From positions 62,001 through 126,000 of the forward strand of contig JASANG010003911.1 in assembly GCA_030248215.1 (NCBI GenBank): a stretch of DNA of 64,000 nt, given 5' to 3'. The stretch is from Enoplolaimus lenunculus (lineage: Eukaryota; Nematoda; Enoplea; Enoplida; Thoracostomopsidae). The translations under genes and the position numbers were made by a program. A model generated the notes under the pieces. The model had not been told where the DNA came from. It made no database searches and saw only the letters and a list, made by a program, of their open reading frames with translations. Shown here in pieces: positions 37,339-48,600 of the stretch; the stretch's first letter is position 1, and each line of letters begins with the position of its first letter.

Positions 37339-37678
37339 TAGGGTGCAACCGGAGGTGAAAAATGCCGGAGCCGGAGGTCAACGATACTTCCCGGAGCCGG
37401 AGGTGAGACCAAATTAGGTAGTAACGATTATGGTTACCTAGTTAATTTTAGCCAATATCTGCAATATGTTGTTAATTTGTTTGGTTTTACACGAATTTTC
37501 GGAAATTCTTTCCTGAAAATTGTGACAAAAGTAAAACGAAACGCGTTCAAACAGATAAATTTTGCAAAAATATGCAAAATTTTACAACCGAAATTGCCGG
37601 AACCTCCGGCAAAAATATTACTGGAGCCGGAGGCCGATTTTTTGCCGCAGCCGGAGGCAGACCTCCGGTTGTACCCTG
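37339..37678 (+). mobile_element. CAGGG-ended MITE (CCGGAG core), copy 2, perfect TSD
   Basis: Starts TAGGGTGCAACCGGAGGTG and ends ACCTCCGGTTGTACCCTG. It is flanked by a perfect 8-bp duplication, GTATATTT at 37331-37338 and 37679-37686. The centre (AATCGT...GTTGTTAATTTGTTTGGTTT, GCAAAATTTTACAACCG) matches the other two copies. The near-1% per-base agreement of the flanks and intact ends make this the youngest-looking copy of the three. No coding capacity. Confidence 0.9.
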
Positions 37679-40192
37679 GTATATTTGCGTAAAATCGCGT
37701 TTCCACGTGGCCCGCCTCTACCTACCATTGTTTTTGTGGTCGTTAAAGCAAGTGATAAATTTTCCAGTGTGTTGGTTGATATTTATAATACAATACATAA
37801 TCGTTTGAGAAAGTAACTAGAATTTTTGCCGGAAACGTCGTTTCCCGTAAAGTCTCTCTTAAGAAATCTTCACAATTATAGTTCAAAAATTGCTTGATGT
37901 GTTTACACAGGAACCTACTACAGAACAAACCACTTAAATAGAATGTGCAAAATGGCCCTACTGAAATTGCTGACAGTTGTAGCAAAAATTCTTCCAGTTA
38001 CCGGAGGCATTTTTCGCTTGAACCAAATGCAGACCTCAAGAGGTTCTACCCTGATATATCGGAAAACAAACTGTTATCCTATGTATAAGTAAAGCAGCGT
38101 AACAATTGGTTAATACAGCTAAACCTAATGGGTTCGTCGTTTGTCACCGAAATTCTAAGTGGGTAAAGAATGGCATATATTTTCCGCACTTTGAAATTCT
38201 TTACCCGCAGAGATTCTCCTGTCAAATTTTTTTACCCGGTCCGCCTTGACTCCAGTGCCGCAAGCAGCTTTGCTGTCAAGCACTGAAGTAAGCGCTTGGC
38301 GTAACACAGCCAAATGTTACGCCAAGCACCAGTGCACTTCTACCGAAAGGCAATTTTTGCATTTTAAATTAGTAAAAATTATATATAATGAACGGTGCAT
38401 TACAGCATCAGGATGCAACCGGTGGTCCAGCTCTTGCTGAAAAACGACCTCAAGTGCCTATGACTTTCTCGAAGATGAATACAATTTCTTGTGCCACAAA
38501 ACTTCGCAATTCATAAATTTAAATTTGTTTCGTTCAATGAATTTGTTTATATGTGTGACAAATTTTGAAAGTTTTGTTTCCAGGATGTAAACGGATAGTG
38601 AAAATAACGAAAATGGTAACTTATAATGAGCAAAATATCGAAAAATGAAATCATCTATTTAAGTAGGCAAGCTTAAGAGATTTATTTTTCTACCGATATA
38701 ATTGAGCTGTGCATATACACACACCCACCTGGGCGAAATTTTAAACGAAAAAAGCGAGTTCACCTCAAATTTTGAAGAATGTAAAATAAATTGATTGATT
38801 TGAATTTTAAACTGAACGGTCGCGGAAATCTATATTTAAAAGTACATGATTTTTATTTGATCTATAACTGACTTTAAACACAAAAATAATGCAGTATTAC
38901 CAACGGAAACAGATATTGATTTTACAGGATACGGACATTCAGTTAGTCCCTATCAGTTTCTCATACCATATAACACCTACTTTGAGTCCAAATACGGTCA
39001 AATTTTTTGCACGTAGTTCTCTTGCAATGTTTATTCGATTGAACCCTGGACATGATGAGTTTGATTATGCAGCAGTGAGAATGTTTTCACCAAACTGACC
39101 ACATACTGACTGCACTAGAATTTTGCAGTTGCAGTTTCGCAACGTTGAAAATTTTTAAAAATATGTTGAAGGTGACCGGAAACGCCAATCATGATTAAAG
39201 CCAAAAACGATATTTTCCGGAAAACGCGTTACTTCCGTAGCACTATGGTCTAGTTTACAATACTTCTGAATAGCAGAAAATAGACATTTTGACGGATCTT
39301 TTGACAAATATAGGGCCGTCTGCGTCGTTGACTGAGCTTGTAACTTTGGCTCAGTCTTCGAAGTTTGGTATTAAATTTAGCATTTTCTAAACTACATGAT
39401 ATTGCTTCACATACTACAGCATCTCCGGCAATTTTGTCCACACCTCCAGGTGCGCGCTGACTTTGCACAGTGGTCATATAGCTTTATTGTTGGAAAAGTC
39501 AAGAACGAACGAATCGTCTGAGTGAATAAATTATTGATCATTCTTAATAAACCAGCAACGTATTTGTTCCGGAAAGTACAATTGCAATATGGTGGCCTCT
39601 GTTATGATGGTATGCGGACGACAGTTGTGTTGCTGCGCCCGACAAAAACTCTTCTACTCCACATTCGTTTGAGGTTAAATTTGATTTTCACACTTTGAAT
39701 GCGAAACGAACTTTCGTTTTGCAAAAAATACGTATTTGAAAAAAGTAAAAATTGTTAAAATTTTCCTTGTTCTTCAGTTCCCGATTGAAATAGTTTATCT
39801 GTTCAATTGCACTGTCGTGTTTTTCAGGCATAAAATTTCCGTGTACAATACACGTAGACGTGAACTTGATACGTGTGGAATTTGTATGAAATTGTAATGT
39901 TCATGTGAAGTTTTTATTTTTAGACATAGTATTTTTACGAACGAATATTGCATAATAAACCGCATATTAAACACAATTGGAGTGAAAAGCAACTTCAATT
40001 GATCAGCTTTTTAAACCTGGAATATCGAGGAACGCTTAATTTATATCAAAATACGTAAGCTAAGCAAACTTAACCGTGTTGTTACAACAGGATATCAGTC
40101 GCGGACTGAGAAATACTTGATGAATTGCGTTATGTTGAAAATATAATACAGCGTCTAAACAGTTTCTGCCAAATGTAAAGAAGTGGTAAGGC

Positions 40193-40485
40193 GAAATTAG
40201 GCAGTCAAAAGTGTGTTTAATTTGCAAATTTTAGCAAATATCTGGAAAGGTGTTGTTAATTATTTTGGTTTTATGTTTGTTTTTTTGCGAAATCTCAGTA
40301 ATTTTTTCCTCAAAATTGTACCAAACGTTGCAACAAAACGCACTAAACCAATAAATTTTGTAACAATATGCAAAATTTCACTACAACATTTACCGGAACC
40401 TAGGGCAGAAATCTACCCGATCCGGTGCCGGAGCCGGAGGTCGATTTTTTGCCGGAGCCGGGGTAACACATCCGGTTGCACCCTG
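40193..40485 (+). mobile_element. CAGGG-ended MITE (CCGGAG core), truncated copy 3
   Basis: Matches copy 2 from AAATTAGGCAGT rightward, through GTTGTTAATTATTTTGGTTT and ATATGCAAAATTTCACTACA, to CATCCGGTTGCACCCTG. The left inverted repeat is absent, so no target duplication can be read. Confidence 0.8.
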
Positions 40486-41324
40486 CTAAGTACAGTATTC
40501 GAGAGCCGAAGACTTCTACATGAAGGCTACAAGTTATGGCAGCCTCCTTAGCCATTTGGCCACCTGATTTGGCAGCTTTTATTGCAATTTACACGCGCAA
40601 TGTTTCTGTTCTGTCACGAAATATCTCTCAAACGGCGATTGGTTCTGTGCTGTTTTCCTTTGTCGAATCGCTTCGTTTTCCTTGCATACAGCGAACATGA
40701 GGGTTGCGCTATACTCGCCGCGTGCCGCCGTATACCACCGCACGCCACCAAATAGATTATGGCTATATTTTTGTTAGCTACGCATAGCGGCGTACGGCAG
40801 CGCGTAGCAGCGTTCGGCGGCGTGTGATGGGGCTCGGCGGCTTCTGGCATAGTTAAGTGTAAGTGCAACACTAAGAGACGACTTTGCCCCGTTAATATAC
40901 CCCTTTTGGAATTGACAGCTTTTAGGTACACTTTCGGAATTGATACTTTAATTCATGTCTTAGTGATTCTGAATTTATAATACCTGAACTGTCAATTCGC
41001 TTCAGATTGCGGTCAATCTTAGCATTTAAAGTTTAATCACACAACAATGTTTTCGAACACGCAAACTACCCGTGCAATTTTTTGTTGATTTTTAGTCTTA
41101 AGTAAAAGGCACATAAAAATAATTGAAATATTATAGAAATACTAACATTAATCGGTATGTTTGCTTGTATTTGTGCAATTTGGGAATTGTATTTTTGCTT
41201 CTGTTTGTGCAATTCACGAATGCAATTTATATCTCATCTCACAACGAGTTACTTCCAGTCTGTTAACGGCCAGTGGTACTTTTCTTAATTTCTAATTGGA
41301 TGGTTTAGGGATCTCGAGCCCTAA

Positions 41325-41325
41325 C

Positions 41326-41370
<45 letters not shown>
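41325..41370. repeat. (AAT)n microsatellite
   Basis: About 15 uninterrupted AAT triplets. The poly-Leu minus-strand frame across it is an artefact of the triplet repeat. Confidence 0.95.
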
Positions 41371-41371
<1 letters not shown>

Positions 41372-41775
41372 GTTTGTTTGAAACGAATGATGTAACGTTC
41401 AGGGGTGTATACAAGGGGACAAATACTATCGGATTTAGTGCAATGTAAATGTAGTATGTAAGACCAAACCGTACCTCAGCTTTTAGCAGTGACGATAACT
41501 GCGATAGCACCTCGAAGGAGAAACATTCGTTAGTCCCTTTTTGGCTATAAAACATGAATTGGTATTTTAAGGGACTTTAAACCTTTGAAGGCGTGTGAGA
41601 CGTGACAGAAACAGACTTTTTTATTGATTGCTTCATTTCGTTATTTGTTTTAGGTTTGGATAAATTCAACTTTAGTTTGCCATATCCCAGTAGAACTTTC
41701 TTCATGCGTTCAGACAAATAATTGATAATTCTATTTTAGACGAATTAAAATATGACACATTAATATTAAACATTG

Positions 41776-42568
41776 ATGCATGAACGAATACAAACGCATG
41801 TTTTTACAAAGTTGTTTGTTGTGACGCTTTTAAATTTCATATCATTAGGTAAGTTATTGTTATTCAACACAATTTTGAACGATAAACGCTTTTTCAATTT
41901 CTATTTAAATGCGGTCTTTTTCTGGTATTATCCGTTGCCATCGCAATTTACACCAAAATTGTCGAATTTCGCTCTAGTTTTGGTACGTTCGAACGTTTCA
42001 TAACGTTTCCTGGTCACTTCGCACCAAAATTTGAGTTTTTGGAAAATTCATTTTTGCCGTCGTAAAGACTTCCGACAAACTAAAACTTTCCGATTGAAAG
42101 TTCAACCGTGTATATACAATTCGACGACAGCTGATTGCCAAACAACTAATTTGGCATAGTTATATGTTTATTTTGTTTAATTTTAAGATTTTATTGAATC
42201 TTCAATTCAAACGTCCGTTGAGCTCGATTGCGATTTTTCGGGCTCCTTGTGTTTATGGACCAACTCGCCGTCCAACGGGCGCAACACAGGATGGAAACTT
42301 GGCGATCGCGTTGCGGCAGATTTGTTTCACAGTGTTCCACGCGGTGTCGAAGGTTTAGGTTTGTCTGCAAATACGACACAGAACCTACTGGTACTATAAC
42401 TTAAAATTATTCTCGGGCAAAAATTATGGTCATCGGCATAGTTATTCTTCGAAACTTGATATATTAACCTGAGCTGATATATTGCAAATATCGTGCAGTG
42501 TTTAACGAAACCAAATCTTTGAGGTTTAAACGTTTGGTTTACCGAAACCGAAAGCTAAATTATGGTTA

Positions 42569-42625
<57 letters not shown>

Positions 42626-45600
42626 AATAATACCACAGAACATGCAACGTGGGAACTAAGCTTACTGGTTCAAAAGAATCAGTGGATACTCTCAGTTGTT
42701 TGTGTACCGTTGAGTATTATTTGTTTGAAACCGTGAAATCTATAGAATTGTAACTTCAAAACAGGTAGTATACGAATTGCAATCAGTATTTGGAATTATA
42801 ATAGCGAAGTTTTTATTTTCTTTTATTGTTCGTTTGTGTTATATATTTAAAGAAAACAGTGTTACAAATATTTTTGGACCCTTTTCAATTACTTATCCAA
42901 TACCCAGGCCGAAACGTAACTTAAACTATCCTGTTTTCCGTAGTTTTTAGCAATATCGACCCTACCGTTCTTGCTATACCGCTAGGAAGATGTACCCAGC
43001 AAAACCCTTCTGGTGTGCAGTTTAAAATATTTTGCGCCTTCCACGAAAGCCTAGTCTGATAGCGCATTATTCACGCTTATTCAGCAGTTCGCTCATTCCG
43101 CTCGCAAGTTTTTGCAACATTATACATTATCCCTCGATGAATTTACCCAAGTGGCTCCGAATTTGCTTATAACCCTGCGTGTTATCAATCACTGAAACAC
43201 CTGTTGTGACCCGAATAAGAGGAGGTAATAAGAAGGACTACATTTTGAGTCGCAATCAATCGGAATCTGTTTTTGTAATTAGAGTCCGCTAGCGGACTGA
43301 GTCGATAAGTTCTAGTTGAAGCCCATAAAAGAGACCAAAACAGAACAATGGTCTTGACTGCTCAAATATGTAACAGACCTTTGGGCAACACGCATCAACT
43401 GGAGTAAATCCAGAAAGATGGCAAGCAACAAAAATGCTTCGGAGCGTGTCAGTTCCCCGAAGAACAACACGAAGGGTGCAGAATCCAACTTACATGGAGT
43501 TAATGAAATATAAATAATAGTCCGTAACCGAATAACGCGGTATACCCTTATGGTGAAACAAAATATATCCGCACCCCTCTTGATCGGGTCACTACAGTAC
43601 GGTATTTTATGTTCTATTTGTTGCTTGCTATTCTGTTCCAGGTGACACATTTGTTTACACGCGTGGTACAGGCACTCTTGTCAATCCTAGCCCTAGGACC
43701 ATTTCCCTTGTCAGCGATACTGTTCCTTGCCAGGATGGTCTTGGCACAGTAAGCCTATTGTTGTGTTTACATTTTGCTTACATGTTTAACTTTTACAGTA
43801 TCTTAGTTTAAACATTTGTTAAATTTTGCAGTTGTTAGTTTTTTTAGTTCAATTGAAGTTCGCTAAGGATAATCACCAACTTAAGCATTGATTTTCTGTA
43901 GGTAACTTTAAACTATCTAGTTGTTCATAATTTTATTATCCATGCATCTCTTCAAGAATTTTGGGAGGTGCGAGCCCGTAGCCAGGGGGCGAGCCAAATG
44001 GTGGGCTCATCCCTCTACAAAATTCCCTCCTCCTGGAAACTTTGCAACCTTGCTTGTAAGTCAACGAAAATCCTTGTATGCTCTTTTTGAGAAGGTTTTA
44101 GCCCCCCCCCCCGCCCAGCAAGGTAAGCTGACTACGGGGTTGGGGGTGGTATTAGCTATCCCTCAGGCCGCGGATAATTCTATTATTACACTGGCAGGAT
44201 TTTGCTTAACGTAATTGTAAGCAACTATTTGTATATATTAGGAATTACGATATTAGGTTCAATTCCAGTTTTGATCTTGTTCTAATGCGCTATCAGCTTC
44301 AAAGTTAATTATGGATTTTTTTACCGGTTGAAAATGTATAAATAACAGATTGCTTCATTTTACCCTCGTCACAGAAAGTGGATCATGAGGTTTAAAAATG
44401 GTTACTACCAAGGACGTCTTCACGGCAGGACATTAGGAGGCTGTGTCCTTTCAAATTTAGCTGGCACCTTCTTCATAGGCTCAGTTTAACAGTGAAACAT
44501 CTTGAATTGAAATTTAGGGCCCTTAAAATCTTCCGGTGCCCCTCAAATATAACTTTCTGTGGACGCTTCTAGTTATAGCATCAATTATAAGCTAAAGATA
44601 TGGTTCAAATTAGCAATTCTTAATGTTAAATTTTTACTCAAGCTGTAACCAGTTTAACCCCTTCTCACATTGAGTTGCCTGTAGGCAACTCAGCGCAGTG
44701 TATATACGTTAAATAATATATATCGCACCGTATTTAACAATTGCAACACGTATACATAATACTAAATCACCACAATACGTGAGAGCCCTCTCGGGCTCGA
44801 GCGTCAAGCTCCTATAGCTGAGTGGTGATGGTATACGCCTCCCACTCCAGTCACTGGAGTTCGAATCCTAGCATAAAAGTAGGTCTCAGGGGAAATAGTA
44901 AATATTCATGTGAGAAAGGGTTAAAATACAACTGAACAATTTAAGCTCCGCTTTATCATATGGAAATCGTCCGTGCCTCCGACGCTGTCTGTTTGCACAC
45001 GAAGGCCGCCAGGCAGACGTGGCCGTATTGCATGCATTCAAGAATATTCGGGATTTATGGGCATTGGATGGCTGGCAGCGACAGTTGAAATCCCACAGTC
45101 AGGAAGACCATTTGATGTAAGCAGTAGGGCATAAACGGACGGTAGAAACAACAGAAACGTATAGTGATCAAAATAACGTGAACGAAATGAAAAGCGAATA
45201 AGACTTGTGTATCGAAATTTATAAATATTCTCCGCACTTAGACGTATCGGTTGTGTCGTTCCTTCGTTGCAATATTCAGTTCAAAACTGCGTAGACTTCC
45301 TCTGATTTTATTTGATAAAATTGAACTCTGTGTTGAATATTTACGACTAATTCAAAGCCGCAAAAGTTGACTAAAATCGTGAACGAAGCTAGAATCCGAC
45401 TTACGCCATGTTTCTGCAACTTTGCCATTATAAATTGAAAAATAAGGCGTAATTTTACAGATTTGTAAAAACATTCATTTTACCTTTTTTAGCTGATCAT
45501 AAAAGCAGACGTTAGTCAAATTTCTGATATTGTTGCAATTGACAAAGTTGTTTATGACGCAAGTATATGTGGTATGTTGATATGACAGTCCAGTGTATTC

Positions 45601-48600
45601 GAGTGCAAAATATGTTTTGATAAGTTGTAATTCATTAAATAGCAGAATACCAACGGAATACCAGTTAGCCCACGGGGGAAGGGCGGCGCGTCCCCATCAG
45701 AAAAATTTTCATGTTAAAATACTAAGGTCCCCACGTTATAAATTTAACTTTTGTACTGTGTAAATTGCGTTTGGTTTCTGGTTCACTTCGCTAGCGAGAT
45801 TTTTTTCATTCTCAACTTTACGCGCCATCGTCAGAATATTTGTGTGAAAAATTGTAAGCTTCCTATGGCTTACAATTTTTTTTGTTTTTTGCAAGAAAGT
45901 TGTGTTTAGCTTCTTACTATCTCAGCTCGCATGTACTAATCGCTATCTGTTGCGCTGCTCGCACCCTGCCAGACACTTGTGGATCCATCACTGCAAGAGA
46001 ATTCCGATTACAGCTAAAGTTGCAGCAGAATTTGTGTTCCGATTCCGACTGAAAGTGGTTGTGATACCACAATTTTAACAGTTTCCGTTTTACGTGTCTC
46101 TTTCTAAAGATGTTATTTTGATGTTAAATTTAGTTTATACATCTTACCTTGTAATGTATAAGGCAATGGAGAGCGGCGAAAATGAACTGCAAAATCAGCT
46201 AAGTTGCAATGTTCAGTGCAACCATTGAGACGTATTGATTGCGCAGTTTCTACAATTAGCTTTGTTTTGACGATTTCAGATCCACCACGTTCCGTGGACC
46301 GGCTCAAACTAAAAAATCGACTAAAAGCAACTGCGACCCGGAGGCACTCGTCTGCGTCATCAAAAGCTGCAAACTCGAAATCGTTTACTTTTCGGCCACC
46401 AAAATTACGCAAAGACAAAATCAACAACAGCTTGGAACGTGTGAAAAAACGTCGACGAAGTAGCAGTGATACTACAAATTTGATTTCAGACTCAGCATTA
46501 GCTCCCAGCGTCAAGTACAGTATACTCGAACAGTTATTCGATGAATTTTTTGACATGGGAACACTTGGTGAAGGTCAGTCGTCTGAATCTGATATTGGTT
46601 ACAGCGGCGAAAGCAAACCGGTGCCAGACGGAATTGAATTCGATATCTTTGAGCAATTTTTACGTCTTGAAACGGCGAAACATAATAAAGGGGAACAAGG
46701 TGAAGCGAATAACTCGATTACTGCTCGAAAAGCAGTTGACAATTCTCAAAAGCGGCAGCAACAACATTTAGACTACAAGGTTTGTTTATTGTTGTACGTT
46801 TATTAGCTTGCGGCAAATAATCAAACCAACTAAAGTCATTCCGAGATGCAAGTTTTACTTAGTATTATTTTTACATAGAAGGCAGTTTAAATCTGTAGAG
46901 AATTTACCAACCATAAACTATAATTACCCTACCTGCCCTGGGGTTACCGCACCCATTCGGTCTACGACGCTAAACGAAAATTGGTTGATTTCTTTACTTT
47001 AAACGTACGTTTACTTGCTGTATTATTTGCTGAACTATTTACATTGGTAAGTGTCCAATAATAATTTGGCGGTAAGGGAACAACTCCAGGACCAAGAAGG
47101 TTATAATTGAATACGATCCTGTGGCCAACTGGGACAAAATATGGGTCAACTATATACAACATTTGTACAGTACTGCAGTTGTTTGACTTTGAATATTGTA
47201 GTTTTTTCAGTTTATATACACTTTTATTTTTACTGATTTATATGAAACTTCGCCGCGTCTCGTCGTAAGCTGAACCGAAGAGAAGTTCAAAGGACTAGAG
47301 TTTGAAATTAGATATTTGTACAGTACCGTTATTCATTGTAGCTTTTGTTGACTAATGAGAACATATTTGTTTCCCGTGTTTTTAGATCGCTGTCATTATG
47401 GCTTTTTGCTTACCTGAAATTCTCTCTTCAATATAACATTCAGTTAATTTTTTGCAAACATCTTGCGATCGCACGTTGTTTTAAAAAAACTATCACATTA
47501 TTTTGGTAATTTTGTTGCTTATGTTGTTAAATTAGTTAATTTTATGTTATTTTAGGAAACTTCAATCGCTGCAGATTCTCAATCGGCCAGCAGCGCACAA
47601 AATCAAACGCAACCGGAAACCACTGAGTGCGTTTTTGCGTCGTGCGGCTTTGAGAACGGATTTTGCGACTGGGAGATACTGGATTCTACAGTTGAATTTG
47701 ATCCACATCAACGTATTTGGCGTATTGAGTGCGACTACGGGCTGCGACCACAAGAAATTGGTGAAATTTCGTCCAAAGCAGGTAAACTTGTAGTAATGTT
47801 GCGTTGCGCGACAATCAGCACGTCTTTGCTGGGCATCGGTCAGTTTTATTGTAAGAATAATCGCAGTAGGGATTTTGAATAGAGAGGGGTAATGTTCGAG
47901 AAAAATTTCGGCCAATGTATCGAACAGGTCTGTAACAGTAGTATAATGATATTCCTAAGCGTAAGCTAAACGTAAGCGTAAAACAATCGGCTTACATCTA
48001 CGCCTAAGCCTAAACATAAGCCTAAGCCTAATTAAAATTTAGTCTAAAGCTTAAGCGTACTCTAGTACAGTCCAGCAAAAAGCGTTCGACCCCTAATCTT
48101 TGCTTGGCCAAAATTTCAAAGACGATTTATTGTGTTACAAACTGAAAAGTATCTAAAAGCTTTTATCAAAATGACAAGCAGGGTTGACTCCGCTAAACCC
48201 ACTTCTCTGGCTAAGTCCATTATTGTAAGTTCTGTATTAAACATTTCAATCATCACTTGTTTAGTACAATCTGTACTACTACTTGATATATACACTCAAC
48301 CAACGTATCAGGTTCCTTAAGATTGGCAGTAATGTTATATTTTTGTCCAATTGTTCCAGTTATCAACAATGCAAAGTTTCTGCGTTTGACGGACGTTAAT
48401 CTTCAATTATAGGATGAATCTACGGCAATTCGTCGCCCGACAGTGTGTTAAGCCTACGCCTAAGCATAATGATAAGCTGCAAATGGTTAAGTCGATGAGA
48501 TTTCGGATACTGATTTGGACAGTTAATTTCACTCGTTTACAAATAGGTGTTCGCAACACGGCGACGATATTTTGTATTGGGTTTTTAATTAAAGGATTCT

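Larger units (their letters stand above)
33785..41775. other. 8-kb intergenic region rich in small TIR elements
   Basis: Lies between the CUEDC1 stop and the MAM gene start codon, both on the plus strand. It contains repeat B (34100-34490), a GGGTTGCGCTA-ended element (35626-35769) and a related copy (about 40700-40890), three CCGGAG-rich elements (35982-36352, 37339-37678, 40193-40485) and an AAT microsatellite (41325-41370). No exon chain was found. The open frames at 35.9-36.2, 37.4-37.7 and 40.2-40.9 kb lie inside the repeats. Confidence 0.65.

Noticed and set aside
41292-41555. Poly-leucine minus-strand frame
   Set aside because: Produced by the AAT microsatellite at 41325-41370. No splice sites or homology.
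43642-43748. Hydrophobic reading VTHLFTRVVQALLSILAL as a membrane helix
   Set aside because: The other frame of this exon gives a MAM segment (PRTISLVSDTVPC) in perfect phase with the exons on both sides.
46113-46556. 147-residue minus-strand frame
   Set aside because: It is antisense to the long linker exon of the MAM gene, whose plus-strand frame has correct splice sites and phases.
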